A DNA stretch of 64,000 nucleotides from Paenibacillus sp. LHD-38 (lineage in GTDB: Bacteria; Bacillota; Bacilli; Paenibacillales; Paenibacillaceae): assembly GCF_031157315.1 (NCBI RefSeq), contig NZ_JAVIFU010000005.1, positions 1-64,000 of the forward strand, given 5' to 3'. The notes beneath the pieces were generated by a model that saw only the letters and a program-made list of their open reading frames with translations, did not search any database and was not told where the DNA came from. Shown here piece after piece: positions 11,013 through 20,990 of the stretch; position 1 is the stretch's first letter, and the number at the start of each line of letters is the position of its first letter. Made by a program: the position numbers and the translations under genes.

Positions 11013-12128
11013 TTAACCCTGAACTAAAGACAGCTTTCGAATGACGAGATCGCCATCGATTTGCAGCATGACTTCAACCTGCTGGCCAGGCAAATAGCCT
11101 TTTAAAAGCTCATTCAACTCTACAATTGTCGATACTTGTTTGCCTGCAACCTTATAGAGCAAATCACCGTTTTGAATGCCTGCTTTTTTGGCCGCCGCCG
11201 AAGTTACGGTTTTGACGGTCAATGGATCAGAGGTTGGAATGCCGATGAGCGCAGACCAGCTTTCCTCAAGCTCCAGCCCCAGCGCTGCGCGTTTGACATG
11301 CCCGTATTTGAAGAAATGATTGGTCACATATTGAACCGTATCTGCCGGGATGGAAAATCCGAGATTATCAACGCCCACCTCTACAAATTTCAGAGAATTA
11401 ATGCCGATGACTTCGCCTTTCATGTTAACAAGCGGACCGCCGCTGTTTCCTGGATTAATTGCCGCATCCGTCTGAAGGAGATTGTATGCGGACGACACGT
11501 TGCGGTTCATACCGCTCAAAATTCCGCTTGTAGCCGTATTGCGAAGCGAGAACGATACCGGTGTGCCGATCGCAACAACCGTTTCCCCAACCTGTACTTT
11601 AAGCGGAGATGCAGCCAGCTTTGCAATAGGAAGCTTTGTTGCTTTGATTTTCACCAATGCCAAGTCGCTCGCCTCATCGTGATGCGTTCTTACTGCATCG
11701 TATTTCTTGCCGTCTGCCGTTACGACAACCAAATTGGTCATATCCTCCACGACATGAGCATTTGTCACAATCCAGCCATCCGCCCGTATAATGACACCCG
11801 TTCCATGTGCCAGCGCGTATCTCGGATCCGCAGACCCGATATCCGTTGGTTTTCCTATAATAGCGACGACCGACGGCGAAACTTTCTTTACGACCGATGG
11901 AATATCGGTTGGTGTATATACGTAAGTGTTAGACTTTGAATCAAAGGTCCCGGTTCCGCCAAGCACGCTCGTTAGTGAGCTTGCCTTGACATAAACCTCG
12001 CCATTAATTTTTTTTGCGTTCAATGCATGCGTAGATACATTGCCGGAACTGGCTGCCCAGGCTGTTCCGGCGGTGACCATTGCTCCCAGCATGATGACGC
12101 TGCATATGCGGAGCATTTTGCTCTTCAT
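11013..12128 (-). CDS. Secreted HtrA-like serine protease with PDZ domain
   Basis: A 371-residue trypsin-fold protease of the DegP/HtrA group. A cleavable signal peptide (residues 1-25, ending AWA) replaces the usual membrane anchor. Residues 30-72 look like one half of a stalk domain. The catalytic triad is H125 (TNAHVV), D155 (SDLALVK) and S229 (GNSGGPL), and a PDZ domain covers about 285-371. It likely degrades or refolds misfolded exported proteins. It stands first in a pair with the stalk-domain protein, which could be its partner or substrate. Good GAGGAG ribosome site. Confidence 0.9.
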   Translation of the reverse strand: MKSKMLRICSVIMLGAMVTAGTAWAASSGNVSTHALNAKKINGEVYVKASSLTSVLGGTGTFDSKSNTYVYTPTDIPSVVKKVSPSVVAIIGKPTDIGSADPRYALAHGTGVIIRADGWIVTNAHVVEDMTNLVVVTADGKKYDAVRTHHDEASDLALVKIKATKLPIAKLAASPLKVQVGETVVAIGTPVSFSLRNTATSGILSGMNRNVSSAYNLLQTDAAINPGNSGGPLVNMKGEVIGINSLKFVEVGVDNLGFSIPADTVQYVTNHFFKYGHVKRAALGLELEESWSALIGIPTSDPLTVKTVTSAAAKKAGIQNGDLLYKVAGKQVSTIVELNELLKGYLPGQQVEVMLQIDGDLVIRKLSLVQG

Positions 12129-12440
12129 GAATTCACTCTCCTCTATCCTTCTCTCTCTTTTGAATTCAGACTATTTCTAGTAAATTGTCAGCATTCCAAA
12201 TATAGTAATCAGACTGTAATATAGCATATTTTCCCAATAACAACAATGAAAATCAGAACTTCCATTAGTTCAATAGCAATAAGCAAATGGATCTCAAGTC
12301 CCGCAATATGCTAGTTTTGTTTAGTTATTATGCTATTTTGTCAAATGTGGTTTCGGTTATGTGTTCTGATTACAGAAGTGGTATACTATGTGGGACTACT
12401 AAATCAATCCATTTGATGGATTCGGGAGGTAAATGAATAA
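12129..12440. other. Divergent intergenic region between the htrA-like and isomerase-like genes
   Basis: 312 AT-rich bases hold both gene starts. Toward the right there is a TATACT -10 candidate (12382-12387) and a perfect TTCTG-ATTA-CAGAA palindrome (12364-12377). I could not assign a convincing promoter for the htrA-like gene on the minus strand. Confidence 0.6.
12364..12387 (+). promoter_or_regulatory. Palindrome beside a -10 box, upstream of the isomerase-like gene
   Basis: TTCTGATTACAGAA is a perfect inverted repeat just upstream of TATACT (12382-12387), inside what would be the promoter spacer. That is a typical place for a repressor site. No good -35 box is visible, so activator dependence is possible. 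Confidence 0.45.
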
Positions 12441-13409
12441 ATGAAATTAGGAGTATTTAGCGTTCTTTTTGCACAAAAGCCATTCGAGGAAGCACTCGAC
12501 TATATCGCCTCTAAAGGGCTAGACGCCATCGAGATCGGAACAGGTGGTTACCCGGGAGATGCACATTGCGATCTTGATGGATTGCTTGCTGACGAAGGAA
12601 AGCTGAAAGCGTTTAAGCATGCGATAGAATCGCGTGGATTGATGATTAGCGCACTAAGCTGCCATGCCAATCCGCTGCATCCCCAAAAGGCAATTTCGAC
12701 GGAGCATGATGAAGTTATTCGTAAAACCATCGAGCTTGCTAACCGCCTTGAAGTATCCGTTGTAAATACTTTCTCCGGTTGCCCTGGCGATCATGAGGAT
12801 GCTAAATATCCAAACTGGCCGGTTGCTCCTTGGCCGAATGATTTCCAAGATATTTTGAAATGGCAATGGGAAGCAAAAGTTATTCCTTATTGGTCTGAGA
12901 TCGGAAAGCTTGCTGCAGCGAGCGGCGTAAAAATCGGTCTAGAGCTTCATGGCGGCTTCTCCGTACACAGTCCAGCTACTCTTCTTCGTCTTCGCGAAGC
13001 GGCTGGCAATGCAATTGGCGCTAACCTTGATCCGAGCCACATGTGGTGGCAAGGCATTGATCCGGTACAAGCCGTACATATCCTCGGACGAGCTGGAGCT
13101 ATTCATCACTTCCACGCGAAGGACACAACGATTGACCCGATCAACGTCAACCACCATGGCGTAACGGATATGCAATCATACGCTCTAATGCTGGATCGCG
13201 CTTGGCAGTTCCGTACTGTCGGTTATGGCCATGACTTAAAAACATGGGCAGACATCCTTAGCGCACTCCGTCTGGTCGGCTATGACTATGTTGTCAGCAT
13301 CGAGCATGAGGACGGCCTGATGTCGGTTGACGAAGGCTTCACGAAAGCTGTTCAAAATCTGCAACAAATCCTTATCCGCGAGCCGCTTGGCGAGATGTGG
13401 TGGGTTTAA
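12441..13409 (+). CDS. Sugar phosphate isomerase/epimerase family protein
   Basis: A 322-residue xylose-isomerase-like TIM barrel. Likely metal and substrate residues sit in GLELHGGF (E), NLDPSHMWWQ (D, H), HFHAKD (H) and VSIEHED (E). The exact substrate cannot be read from sequence; relatives act on inositol derivatives, tagatose, hydroxypyruvate or hexulose phosphates. GGGAGG precedes the ATG by 11 bases. An earlier ATG inside that spacer leads straight to a stop. It stands alone on the plus strand and ends at a repeat and a bidirectional terminator. Confidence 0.88.
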   Translation: MKLGVFSVLFAQKPFEEALDYIASKGLDAIEIGTGGYPGDAHCDLDGLLADEGKLKAFKHAIESRGLMISALSCHANPLHPQKAISTEHDEVIRKTIELANRLEVSVVNTFSGCPGDHEDAKYPNWPVAPWPNDFQDILKWQWEAKVIPYWSEIGKLAAASGVKIGLELHGGFSVHSPATLLRLREAAGNAIGANLDPSHMWWQGIDPVQAVHILGRAGAIHHFHAKDTTIDPINVNHHGVTDMQSYALMLDRAWQFRTVGYGHDLKTWADILSALRLVGYDYVVSIEHEDGLMSVDEGFTKAVQNLQQILIREPLGEMWWV

Positions 13410-13421
13410 TCTTCATAGACA

Positions 13422-13520
13422 CAAGCGTAAACGGCGGCGCCGTCCTATGTGACAAAAGCTGTCGTTTCGCGGATATATATAAGCTCATTTATAAATGAAA
13501 ACTTATAAATTCTTATATAT
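13422..13520 (+). repeat. Dispersed structured repeat, copy 1
   Basis: A member of a family of about 100 bp found at four loci in this window. It begins ACAAGCGTAAACGGC and has an ACGGC/GCCGT hairpin and a TCGTTTCGCGG block. Its AT-rich fold pairs ATATATAAG with CTTATATAT around an inner stem with a GAAA loop. The right end runs directly into the A-run of the terminator at 13521-13559. Confidence 0.85.
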
Positions 13521-13559
13521 AAAAAAAAGGTCTGCCGGACTTGTCCGGCAGACCTTTTT
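13521..13559. terminator. Bidirectional intrinsic terminator
   Basis: A perfect 12-bp stem GGTCTGCCGGAC/GTCCGGCAGACC with a TT loop. A-runs on the left and T-runs on the right let it work on both strands. It separates the rightward isomerase-like gene from the leftward 71-residue gene. Confidence 0.95.
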
Positions 13560-13571
13560 CTATGCAAAATG

Positions 13572-13787
13572 CTACGCTAACCAAACTTTGGTGATCATAA
13601 TATAGTCGATCAACAAGAACAATCCGAGTGATACGGCCGTAAATCCAATCGCGAAAATGTTCTTCTTTGGACGAGCGTTCAAAAGACGAACAAAACCGAT
13701 TGCGATCAATACGGTAAATGCAAGCATAAACCAATCGAAAGTTCCAATTTTACTTGCAGTTTGAGCTGCTTCTTCTGCTAAAAACAT
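13572..13787 (-). CDS. Small two-helix membrane protein (DUF2759-like)
   Basis: A 71-residue protein with two membrane helices, at about 19-36 (FMLAFTVLIAIGFVRLL) and 45-66 (FAIGFTAVSLGLFLLIDYI), joined by a basic NARPKKN turn. Size and layout suggest the DUF2759 family of Bacillales, but this is from memory of the family, not a search. The start is chosen because AAAGGAGG sits seven bases upstream and the promoter at 13829-13857 lies inside the longer frame, which therefore cannot be coding. Confidence 0.75.
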   Translation of the reverse strand: MFLAEEAAQTASKIGTFDWFMLAFTVLIAIGFVRLLNARPKKNIFAIGFTAVSLGLFLLIDYIMITKVWLA

Positions 13788-13828
13788 GAAGGGACCTCCT
13801 TTTTTTCGCACGTAACCTATATTACTAT

Positions 13829-13857
13829 ATGTTAGCTTTTTGTGGCTTCCGATGCAA
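13829..13857 (-). promoter_or_regulatory. SigA promoter of the small membrane protein gene
   Basis: Minus strand TTGCAT (13852-13857), a 17-base spacer and TAACAT (13829-13834), about 35 bases upstream of the AAAGGAGG ribosome site. Confidence 0.6.
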
Positions 13858-14231
13858 GTCTGAAACGGGATTCGTAACAACTTTGTCACGAATTCATAAA
13901 AAATTTTCTTTTTCTCAAATCCTGGCTTCTCCAAGTTATCCTGCAGTAATAAATTGTCCATCTCTTCCATGATCTATAACTATGCTTCTTCAGAAATACA
14001 ACCGGATGACAATCAACCCGTTTCTATTCCAACTGTATATCCAAATACTGTATGCATCCGAGTGTGCATATAGATCTAAATAAGATGTCTTCGTTCAGTA
14101 CATTTAACTATATACCCACAATGCATTTCCCTTTATTCCTTTATATATAGCATTTTCCGCTTATTTCATTTATCATTTTTTATTTATTTACAACCTGATG
14201 CCCCATTTCCTTTCATGGTGCATTCAGATAT
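13858..14231. other. AT-rich intergenic stretch with no recognised feature
   Basis: Between the promoter of the small membrane protein gene and the uvrA terminator the sequence is AT-rich, with scattered short frames. None has a convincing ribosome site. I see no RNA motif that I recognise. Confidence 0.6.
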
Positions 14232-14274
14232 GAAAATAAAAAGAACAGCAGACTGGGGATTCCAGCCTGCTGCT
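14232..14274 (-). terminator. Intrinsic terminator of uvrBA
   Basis: Minus strand stem GCAGCAGGCTGG / CCAGTCTGCTGT around a short AATCC loop, then TCTTTTTATTTTC. It lies just past the uvrA stop. Confidence 0.85.
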
Positions 14275-14280
14275 TCATTA

Positions 14281-17163
14281 TTATTCTGCCGAAGCCGCTA
14301 CTTTCTGCTTCTCTTTATGCTGAGCTGCCGTGCGTGCACGGTCGCGCTCTAGAATTGGCTTCAAATACTTACCGGTATATGATTGCTCTACTTTAATTAC
14401 CTGCTCCGGTGTCCCCGTTGCAACGATCATACCGCCACCGCTGCCGCCCTCCGGCCCTAGGTCAATTAAGTAGTCCGCTGTCTTGATGACATCCAGGTTA
14501 TGTTCAATGACAAGCACAGATTCGCCTGAATCAACCAAACGGTGCAGCACAGTCAGTAATCTGTCGATGTCATGCACATGCAATCCTGTAGTCGGCTCAT
14601 CCAAAATGTAGAGCGTCTTGCCTGTCGAACGACGATAGAGCTCAGCCGCTAATTTTACCCGCTGCGCCTCGCCGCCGGATAACGTCGTTGCCGGCTGGCC
14701 AAGCTTCATATAACCAAGACCAACATCGAGCAAGGTCTGTACCTTACGGTGAATACGAGGTATGTTCTCGAAGAAGGCACAGCCATCCTCGATCGTCATA
14801 TCCAGAACTTCTGCAATGTTTTTGCCTTTGTATTTCACCTCAAGCGTCTCGCGGTTGTAGCGTTTGCCTTTGCAAATTTCACAAGGGACATAAACATCAG
14901 GAAGGAAATGCATCTCGATCTTAATGATTCCGTCTCCGCGGCATGCCTCACAACGTCCGCCCTTAACGTTAAAGCTGAATCTTCCTTTCTTGTATCCGCG
15001 AACCTTAGATTCCGTCGTACTCGCGTATAGATCACGAATGTCATCAAACACGCCTGTATAAGTAGCCGGGTTTGATCTTGGCGTTCTACCGATCGGTGAT
15101 TGGTCAATATCGATAACCTTTTCCAGATGCTCTATGCCGCGCAGCTCTTTGTATTGACCAGGGCGTGTCTTCGCTTTGTTGAGGTCCCGAGCTAGAGTCT
15201 TATAAAGAATTTCGTTTACGAAGGTCGATTTGCCTGATCCGGAAACGCCTGTTACGGCTGAGAATACGCCGAGCGGAATTTTCACGTTGACGTTTCTAAG
15301 GTTATTTTCCTTTGCTCCGCGAACCTCTAACCATTTTTCATTCGTTTTCCGACGCTCTGCAGGCACCTCGATGAACTTGCGACCGCTCAAGTACTGGCCC
15401 GTTAGCGAATTTTCATTCGCCATAACTTCCTCCGGCGTACCTTCTGCAATGACCATCCCGCCATGTATGCCTGCTCCTGGACCGATATCGATGATATAAT
15501 CGGCAGCGAGCATCGTATCCTCATCATGCTCGACGACAATCAGCGTATTGCCTAAATTTCGCATATGCTCAAGCGTCTCGATCAATCGGTCATTGTCACG
15601 CTGATGCAAGCCGATACTCGGCTCGTCCAATATATAGAGGACGCCCATCAAGCTGGAGCCGATCTGTGTTGCTAAGCGAATCCGCTGCGCTTCACCGCCA
15701 GACAATGTTCCCGCCGCACGGCTTAACGACAAATATTCAAGCCCGACATTAACCAGGAAACCTAAACGGCTGTTGATTTCCTTCAAAATAAGACTCGCAA
15801 TCGCCAGCTCCTTCTGCGAAAGCTTAAGCGACTCGAAATAACGCTGCGCATCGCCAATCGAGAAGGAGGTAACTTGGGATATGTTTTGAGTATGGATGGT
15901 AACTGCCAAGCTCTCCTTGCGCAGCCGCTGTCCCTTGCAGCCCGCACATGGCTTGGCACTCATGTAGTTCTCAATATGCTCGCGCATCATATCAGATGCT
16001 GTATCTCTGTATCGACGCTCCAAATTATGAACGATACCCTCGAATGGCACATATGCTTCTTTCCGATGGCCAAAATCATTTTCATACAGGAAGCGAACAC
16101 GTTCTCCGCCAGTTCCATATAGGAGCTTCTTTATTTGCTCAGGCTCCAGCTCAGATACCGGTACATCTTGCCGTATACCATAGTGTACGCAAACCGCGCT
16201 CAGAAACTGAGGATAATAGTTCGATGTGCTGCCTGCCCATGCCAGGAATGCCGCATCCTCGATCGATTTGCTAGTGTCGGGGACAAGCAAGTCTGGATCC
16301 ACGATCATTTTGACGCCTAATCCGTCGCAATCCGGGCATGCGCCGTATGGACTGTTAAAGGAGAACATGCGCGGCTCCAGCTCATCAATACTAAAACCGC
16401 ACTCCGGACAAGCAAGGTTGGAGCTGAAGAGCAGCTCCTCTTGATCAATAATGTCAACGAGTACGCGGCCCTCGGATAGTTTAAGAGCCGTTTCCAAAGA
16501 ATCAGCGAGCCTGGTCTGGATATCGGATTTCACAACAATGCGGTCAACAACGACTTCGATGCTGTGTTTCTTGTTTTTCTCGAGTTCAATCTTCTCGCTA
16601 AGCTCACGCAGCTCGCCATTCACGCGTACCCGAACGAAACCCTGCTTCTGAATATCAGCCAGCAGCTTCGTATGTTCACCCTTGCGCCCGGAAATAAGAG
16701 GCGCCAGAATTTGAAGCTTTGTCTTCTCGGGATACTCCATAATCCGATCGACCATTTGTTCAACGGTCTGCGAAGTAATTTCAATGCCATGCTCCGGACA
16801 ATGCGGTTTGCCGATACGGGCAAACAACAGCCGCAAATAGTCGTAAATTTCTGTTACCGTTCCGACTGTGGAACGCGGATTCCGGCTCGTCGTCTTCTGA
16901 TCAATGGAAATAGCCGGCGATAGTCCGTCGATCGAATCGACATCCGGTTTTTCCATTTGCCCGAGAAATTGACGCGCATAGGCGGATAAGGATTCCACGT
17001 AGCGGCGCTGTCCTTCCGCATAGATCGTATCAAATGCGAGCGAGGATTTACCCGAGCCGCTTAATCCCGTCAGCACCACAAACTTATCGCGCGGTATAGT
17101 GACGTCAATATTTTTGAGATTGTGGGCACGAGCGCCCTTAATAACTATTTTATCGCTAGCCAA
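14281..17163 (-). CDS. uvrA: Excinuclease ABC subunit A (UvrA)
   Basis: Damage-recognition ATPase of nucleotide excision repair; it loads UvrB onto DNA. The 960 residues hold two ABC modules with Walker A motifs (GLSGSGKSS near residue 33 and GVSGSGKST in the second half), two LSGGEAQR signatures and two zinc modules (CPECGF...CPDC, and CEACRGDG...CEIC). The start codon is TTG, with AGGAGGAG upstream. It follows uvrB by 16 bases, so the two are co-transcribed. Confidence 0.97.
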   Translation of the reverse strand: MASDKIVIKGARAHNLKNIDVTIPRDKFVVLTGLSGSGKSSLAFDTIYAEGQRRYVESLSAYARQFLGQMEKPDVDSIDGLSPAISIDQKTTSRNPRSTVGTVTEIYDYLRLLFARIGKPHCPEHGIEITSQTVEQMVDRIMEYPEKTKLQILAPLISGRKGEHTKLLADIQKQGFVRVRVNGELRELSEKIELEKNKKHSIEVVVDRIVVKSDIQTRLADSLETALKLSEGRVLVDIIDQEELLFSSNLACPECGFSIDELEPRMFSFNSPYGACPDCDGLGVKMIVDPDLLVPDTSKSIEDAAFLAWAGSTSNYYPQFLSAVCVHYGIRQDVPVSELEPEQIKKLLYGTGGERVRFLYENDFGHRKEAYVPFEGIVHNLERRYRDTASDMMREHIENYMSAKPCAGCKGQRLRKESLAVTIHTQNISQVTSFSIGDAQRYFESLKLSQKELAIASLILKEINSRLGFLVNVGLEYLSLSRAAGTLSGGEAQRIRLATQIGSSLMGVLYILDEPSIGLHQRDNDRLIETLEHMRNLGNTLIVVEHDEDTMLAADYIIDIGPGAGIHGGMVIAEGTPEEVMANENSLTGQYLSGRKFIEVPAERRKTNEKWLEVRGAKENNLRNVNVKIPLGVFSAVTGVSGSGKSTFVNEILYKTLARDLNKAKTRPGQYKELRGIEHLEKVIDIDQSPIGRTPRSNPATYTGVFDDIRDLYASTTESKVRGYKKGRFSFNVKGGRCEACRGDGIIKIEMHFLPDVYVPCEICKGKRYNRETLEVKYKGKNIAEVLDMTIEDGCAFFENIPRIHRKVQTLLDVGLGYMKLGQPATTLSGGEAQRVKLAAELYRRSTGKTLYILDEPTTGLHVHDIDRLLTVLHRLVDSGESVLVIEHNLDVIKTADYLIDLGPEGGSGGGMIVATGTPEQVIKVEQSYTGKYLKPILERDRARTAAQHKEKQKVAASAE

Positions 17164-17179
17164 TCGTTTCTCCTCCTAC

Positions 17180-19180
17180 TTAGCCCATCTCGGCGCGCAG
17201 CTCAAGCAGCGCATCCCGCAGCTCTGCTGCACGTTCGAACTGCAGATTTTTCGCTGCGTCCTTCATTTCCGCTTCCAGCCTTTGAAGAAGCGCCAGACGT
17301 TCCTTCTTGTTCATCTTGCCCGCACCGGCTCCGGTCAAGTAATCGGCCTTCTGTTCCGCTACCTTCGTCGCTTCAATTACGTCATGCACTTTCTTGCGTA
17401 TCGTTTGCGGCGTAACGCCATGCTTCTCGTTGTAGGCAAGCTGTATCGTGCGGCGGCGTTCCGTTTCTTTTATCGCGCGATCCATAGAATCGGTTATTTT
17501 GTCCCCATACATGATTACACGGCCCTCGCTGTTCCTCGCCGCGCGTCCAATCGTTTGAATAAGTGCACGGTCGGACCGGAGAAAACCTTCCTTGTCCGCG
17601 TCGAGAATCGTAACCAGTGATACCTCCGGCAAATCCAAGCCTTCGCGGAGCAAGTTGATTCCAATGAGCACATGGAATACGCCAAGTCTGAGATCCCGCA
17701 AAATAGCCAGTCGCTCCAGCGTCTTTATATCGGAATGGAGATATCTAACCTTAATGCCTATCTCCTTCATATAATCAGTTAAATCCTCTGACATCTTCTT
17801 GGTCAGCGTCGTGACAAGCACCCGTTCATCCTTCGCAATCCGATCACGGATTTCGTTCAGGAGGTCATCGATTTGCCCTTTTGTCGGGCGAACGTCAATG
17901 ATCGGATCAATCAGACCTGTAGGCCGTATGATTTGCTCGATCATTTTATCCGTATGCTCAATCTCGTAAGGGCCCGGCGTTGCAGATACATAAACCAGCT
18001 GCTTCGCCTTCGCCTCAAATTCTTCGAAACGGAGAGGTCGGTTATCCATCGCCGAAGGAAGCCTAAAGCCGTGGTTAACAAGCATCTCCTTACGGGCGCG
18101 GTCACCGTTGTACATGGCGCGGATTTGCGGCAAGGATACATGCGATTCATCGATGACGATAACCATGTCATCCGGGAAATAATCCAGCAGCGTATAAGGC
18201 GTCGCTCCCCGCTCCCTAAACGTGAGCGGTCCGGAATAGTTCTCGATGCCCGAGCAAAAGCCCATTTCCGCCATCATTTCCAAATCGTACCGCGTCCGCT
18301 GCTCCAGCCGCTGCGCTTCCAGCAGCTTACCTGCCTCGCGCAGCTCGGCTAGACGTTCCTCAAGCTCTCTCTCAATGTTAACGAGCGCTACCTTCATGGT
18401 TTCCTCTTTGGTTACGAAGTGAGATGCCGGAAAGATCGCAATGTGTTCGCGTTCTCCGATAATTTCACCCGTCAGCACATCAATTTCTGATATTCGCTCG
18501 ATTTCGTCCCCGAACAGCTCCACCCGAATAGCCCGCTCATTATTGGATACAGGAAATATCTCGACGATATCGCCGCGTACGCGGAAAGTTCCCCGCGTAA
18601 AGCTAATATCATTGCGCTGATACTGAATATCGACCAATTTGTGCAAAATGACATCACGCGGCTTTTCCATCCCTACTCGGAGCGAAAACACAAGGCCTCC
18701 ATATTCCGTCGGCGACCCTAGACCGTAGATACAGGACACGCTGGCTACAATAATGACGTCACGCCGCTCAAACAGAGAGCTCGTTGCTGAATGTCGCAGC
18801 TTATCTATCTCGTCATTTATGCTTGAATCCTTCTCAATGAAGGTATCGGTTGAAGGGATGTAAGCTTCAGGCTGATAGTAATCATAATAGCTCACGAAAT
18901 ATTCTACTGCGTTATCCGGAAAAAAAGTTTTGAACTCGCTGCACAGCTGAGCAGCAAGCGTCTTATTATGCGCAATCACGAGCGTTGGCCGATTTAGCTT
19001 CTCGACCATGTTTGCTATCGTATATGTCTTACCTGTACCTGTTGCACCCAGCAGTGTCTGGTGCCTCTTACCGGCCTTTATTCCCTCCAAAAGCTGCACA
19101 ATCGCTTTCGGCTGATCTCCTTGCGGCGTATATTCAGACTTTAGTTCAAACAGCTTTGTTTCCTTGGTAAGCTCACTCAC
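17180..19180 (-). CDS. uvrB: Excinuclease ABC subunit B (UvrB)
   Basis: Helicase-like damage-verification subunit of UvrABC. Of its 666 residues, the N-terminal part carries Walker A GATGTGKT and the beta-hairpin region [12 protein letters not shown] that clamps DNA. Helicase motifs such as VIDESHV and QTIGRAARN follow. The C-terminal UVR motif ([20 protein letters not shown]) binds UvrC. The start is GTG with a GGTGGAG ribosome site. First gene of uvrBA; a SigA promoter and an SOS-like box lie at 19272-19318. Confidence 0.97.
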   Translation of the reverse strand: MSELTKETKLFELKSEYTPQGDQPKAIVQLLEGIKAGKRHQTLLGATGTGKTYTIANMVEKLNRPTLVIAHNKTLAAQLCSEFKTFFPDNAVEYFVSYYDYYQPEAYIPSTDTFIEKDSSINDEIDKLRHSATSSLFERRDVIIVASVSCIYGLGSPTEYGGLVFSLRVGMEKPRDVILHKLVDIQYQRNDISFTRGTFRVRGDIVEIFPVSNNERAIRVELFGDEIERISEIDVLTGEIIGEREHIAIFPASHFVTKEETMKVALVNIERELEERLAELREAGKLLEAQRLEQRTRYDLEMMAEMGFCSGIENYSGPLTFRERGATPYTLLDYFPDDMVIVIDESHVSLPQIRAMYNGDRARKEMLVNHGFRLPSAMDNRPLRFEEFEAKAKQLVYVSATPGPYEIEHTDKMIEQIIRPTGLIDPIIDVRPTKGQIDDLLNEIRDRIAKDERVLVTTLTKKMSEDLTDYMKEIGIKVRYLHSDIKTLERLAILRDLRLGVFHVLIGINLLREGLDLPEVSLVTILDADKEGFLRSDRALIQTIGRAARNSEGRVIMYGDKITDSMDRAIKETERRRTIQLAYNEKHGVTPQTIRKKVHDVIEATKVAEQKADYLTGAGAGKMNKKERLALLQRLEAEMKDAAKNLQFERAAELRDALLELRAEMG

Positions 19181-19271
19181 GCCTAATCTCCACCCCCATC
19201 ATTCCGATTGTTATTATCTTAACAGTATAGTCAATTATAGTAATTTCATTTCAGATGTTTTCACAAAATAA

Positions 19272-19283
19272 GAATGTTTGTTC
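19272..19283 (-). promoter_or_regulatory. Imperfect LexA (DinR) box of uvrBA
   Basis: The minus strand reads GAACAAACATTC, against the Gram-positive SOS core GAAC-N4-GTTC (one mismatch). It lies six bases downstream of the uvrB -10 box, where a bound repressor would block transcription. uvrB is a classical SOS gene, so the site is plausible. Confidence 0.6.
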
Positions 19284-19289
19284 CCGTAT

Positions 19290-19318
19290 ATTATACCGTT
19301 ATCTGTCAAGCGGCGCAA
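19290..19318 (-). promoter_or_regulatory. SigA promoter of uvrBA
   Basis: Minus strand TTGCGC (19313-19318), a 17-base spacer and a perfect TATAAT (19290-19295), about 110 bases before the uvrB GTG. Confidence 0.65.
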
Positions 19319-19469
19319 TGTTCTGAATTCAAAAAAAATACGCGCAGCTGAATCCGGTTTTGATTTGTTAGAACATCTTCCAAACCGCCAATATTATGTT
19401 CGACGAAGCTTCTAGTCCGAAGCTTGCTTATTCTAGGTGCAGCACTTCGTTTCAAACGCAAGAAGGCAT

Positions 19470-19519
19470 AAAAAAACAGACTGTTTACGGCCGATCTTGG
19501 CCCGTATACAGTCTGTTTT
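19470..19519 (-). terminator. Intrinsic terminator of minJ
   Basis: Minus strand stem AAACAGACTGTATACGGGCC paired with GGCCGTAAACAGTCTGTTT, followed by a run of T. The left arm is also preceded by A-rich sequence. Confidence 0.88.
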
Positions 19520-19533
19520 CTCTTATAAGAAGC

Positions 19534-20838
19534 TTATTCACTTAGGCGCTCTGCTTTCTCCGCTTGCGCCTCTCGCCGATTAGAGGCATGATAGCTGCGA
19601 AGCAGCTCCAGCAATGAAGCAGGTCCAGCCGAAGCATAATAGTTAGCCTGTTCATCCGGAGCTAGAATGACACCCAGTTGATGATGCTCGCCAGCAAAGC
19701 GCGCCCGCTGCGCGAACTTTAGCTCGCCTTCCAGATTCAAAACCTCAAGCTTGCAAAATGCGGAGTTTTGAACAAGCGCCTCATAAAGATCCTGTTTTGT
19801 TCTTACTCGCATTCCGTTCACCTTATGCAAAATCTCGCCTGTAACGAGACCCATTGCTGAGGCAGGCGAACCAGGTACGATGCCCAGTATCCGCAAGCCG
19901 CGCGAGTCATTGACATACAATGGGGATTGCGCTGCTTCCCTGGAACGGCTTCTCCAAATAATAGCTTCATGCATCAGCAGCGACGTCAATGCCGCTAGCG
20001 GCAGCAGCAGGGGCTGCCACCAAGCTAAAATAGCTGCGCCCGCCAAGCATACGCTGTACAGAAGCAGCCCTTTGGCTGCATGTTTTGCTTTTTCGCGAGG
20101 CAATAATGATCTTGTCATTTCCGTAAAGCCAACGATCATGGGCAAAGCTACGAATGACCAACCCTGTGACCAATCAGCTCCAAATAACGGCGTCCAGGGC
20201 AATACTGAAGTTGATGCTCCGACTCCATTAGCCGGCACTAACATGAGAAGCGGAACTGGCCAAAAGCCTTGCAGCATATAACCGCCGATCAGCTTGCCTC
20301 TTTTTCCTTCAAGAAATAATGGCGTTGCCAGTCGATCGCCTTGCCAGCGAACAAGCACAGCTTCTGCCAAATGAAGCAATGCTACCAAAACGAGTAGCCC
20401 TGCTGTATCAATATTTGCAAGTGATGCAGTTAAGGATCCTAGCCAATCAGTCCTCTCGGCTAACGAAGTCCATCCAAGGAGCCATTGAAGAAGAGTAATG
20501 ATCCCCGCGCTATACGCAAAACACAAGTATCGAATCCGTATAATCATGAGAACGGCCGCAACCGCCCACAGCCACATCACTGCCGATCCAGTTAATGTTA
20601 CGCCGATGAACGCTCCTGCTAAAGACACGGCTAAACCAATCAGCAAACCAGCCAACATCGCTTTAAAAACCAGGCTTGGCCAATTGTGCAGCTTAACCGC
20701 AAACATTTGCCGTTCCATCCGAATTTGCCTCATATATTGTAAAATAATGAATAACACCGCAATATAATAAAATGGCTGTGCAACTAATTGGACAGCCGCC
20801 TTCCCGAGCATTTCCAGTAACTCGATCGCCGTTTCCAA
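19534..20838 (-). CDS. minJ: PDZ-domain membrane protein, probable MinJ (division topology)
   Basis: A 434-residue protein with about six to eight membrane helices in the first 300 residues and a PDZ domain near 310-385 (LRILGIVPGSPASAMGLVTGEILHKVNG). MinJ of Bacillus has this build, links DivIVA to MinD, and lies beside ctpB between uvrB and ftsEX, as here. The frame is open to 20949, but the extra 37 codons translate a non-coding repeat. TTG at 20838 has GAAGGAG eight bases upstream and starts just before the first membrane helix. Identity rests on synteny and architecture. Confidence 0.75.
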   Translation of the reverse strand: METAIELLEMLGKAAVQLVAQPFYYIAVLFIILQYMRQIRMERQMFAVKLHNWPSLVFKAMLAGLLIGLAVSLAGAFIGVTLTGSAVMWLWAVAAVLMIIRIRYLCFAYSAGIITLLQWLLGWTSLAERTDWLGSLTASLANIDTAGLLVLVALLHLAEAVLVRWQGDRLATPLFLEGKRGKLIGGYMLQGFWPVPLLMLVPANGVGASTSVLPWTPLFGADWSQGWSFVALPMIVGFTEMTRSLLPREKAKHAAKGLLLYSVCLAGAAILAWWQPLLLPLAALTSLLMHEAIIWRSRSREAAQSPLYVNDSRGLRILGIVPGSPASAMGLVTGEILHKVNGMRVRTKQDLYEALVQNSAFCKLEVLNLEGELKFAQRARFAGEHHQLGVILAPDEQANYYASAGPASLLELLRSYHASNRREAQAEKAERLSE

Positions 20839-20887
20839 AGCTAACACTCCTTCGCTCGTTCCGCATTTCCCTTTTAAGCATAAATAA

Positions 20888-20990
20888 ACGTAAACGGCTG
20901 TATCCGTCCTCTGGCGGCATAAGCTCGTTTCGCAGAGAGATATAAACACACTTATACTGTGAAACTGATTAATACTTATAAATAAATAAA
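20888..20990 (+). repeat. Dispersed structured repeat, copy 2 (diverged)
   Basis: Matches the family in CGTAAACGGCTGT, the CCGTCCTC block, AAGCTCGTTTCGC and the AT-rich tail, but its AT-rich arms pair poorly. It lies between minJ and ctpB, and its right end runs into the ctpB terminator. Confidence 0.75.

Larger units (their letters stand above)
19181..19533. other. Intergenic region between minJ and uvrB
   Basis: From left to right this holds the uvrB leader, its SOS-like box and promoter (19272-19318), about 150 bases in which I see nothing, and the minJ terminator (19470-19519). Confidence 0.7.

Noticed and set aside
13788-13970. Longer N-terminal version of the small membrane protein (132 residues)
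   Set aside because: It would translate the promoter and the AAAGGAGG ribosome site; the shorter start has ideal spacing.
13860-14230. Possible small RNA or small gene in the gap between the small membrane protein and uvrA
   Set aside because: No promoter-terminator pair, ribosome site or recognisable fold could be found there by eye.
19296-19310. TTGACA close to the uvrB TATAAT box
   Set aside because: The spacing is only 8 bases, too short for a promoter; TTGCGC at 17 bases fits better.
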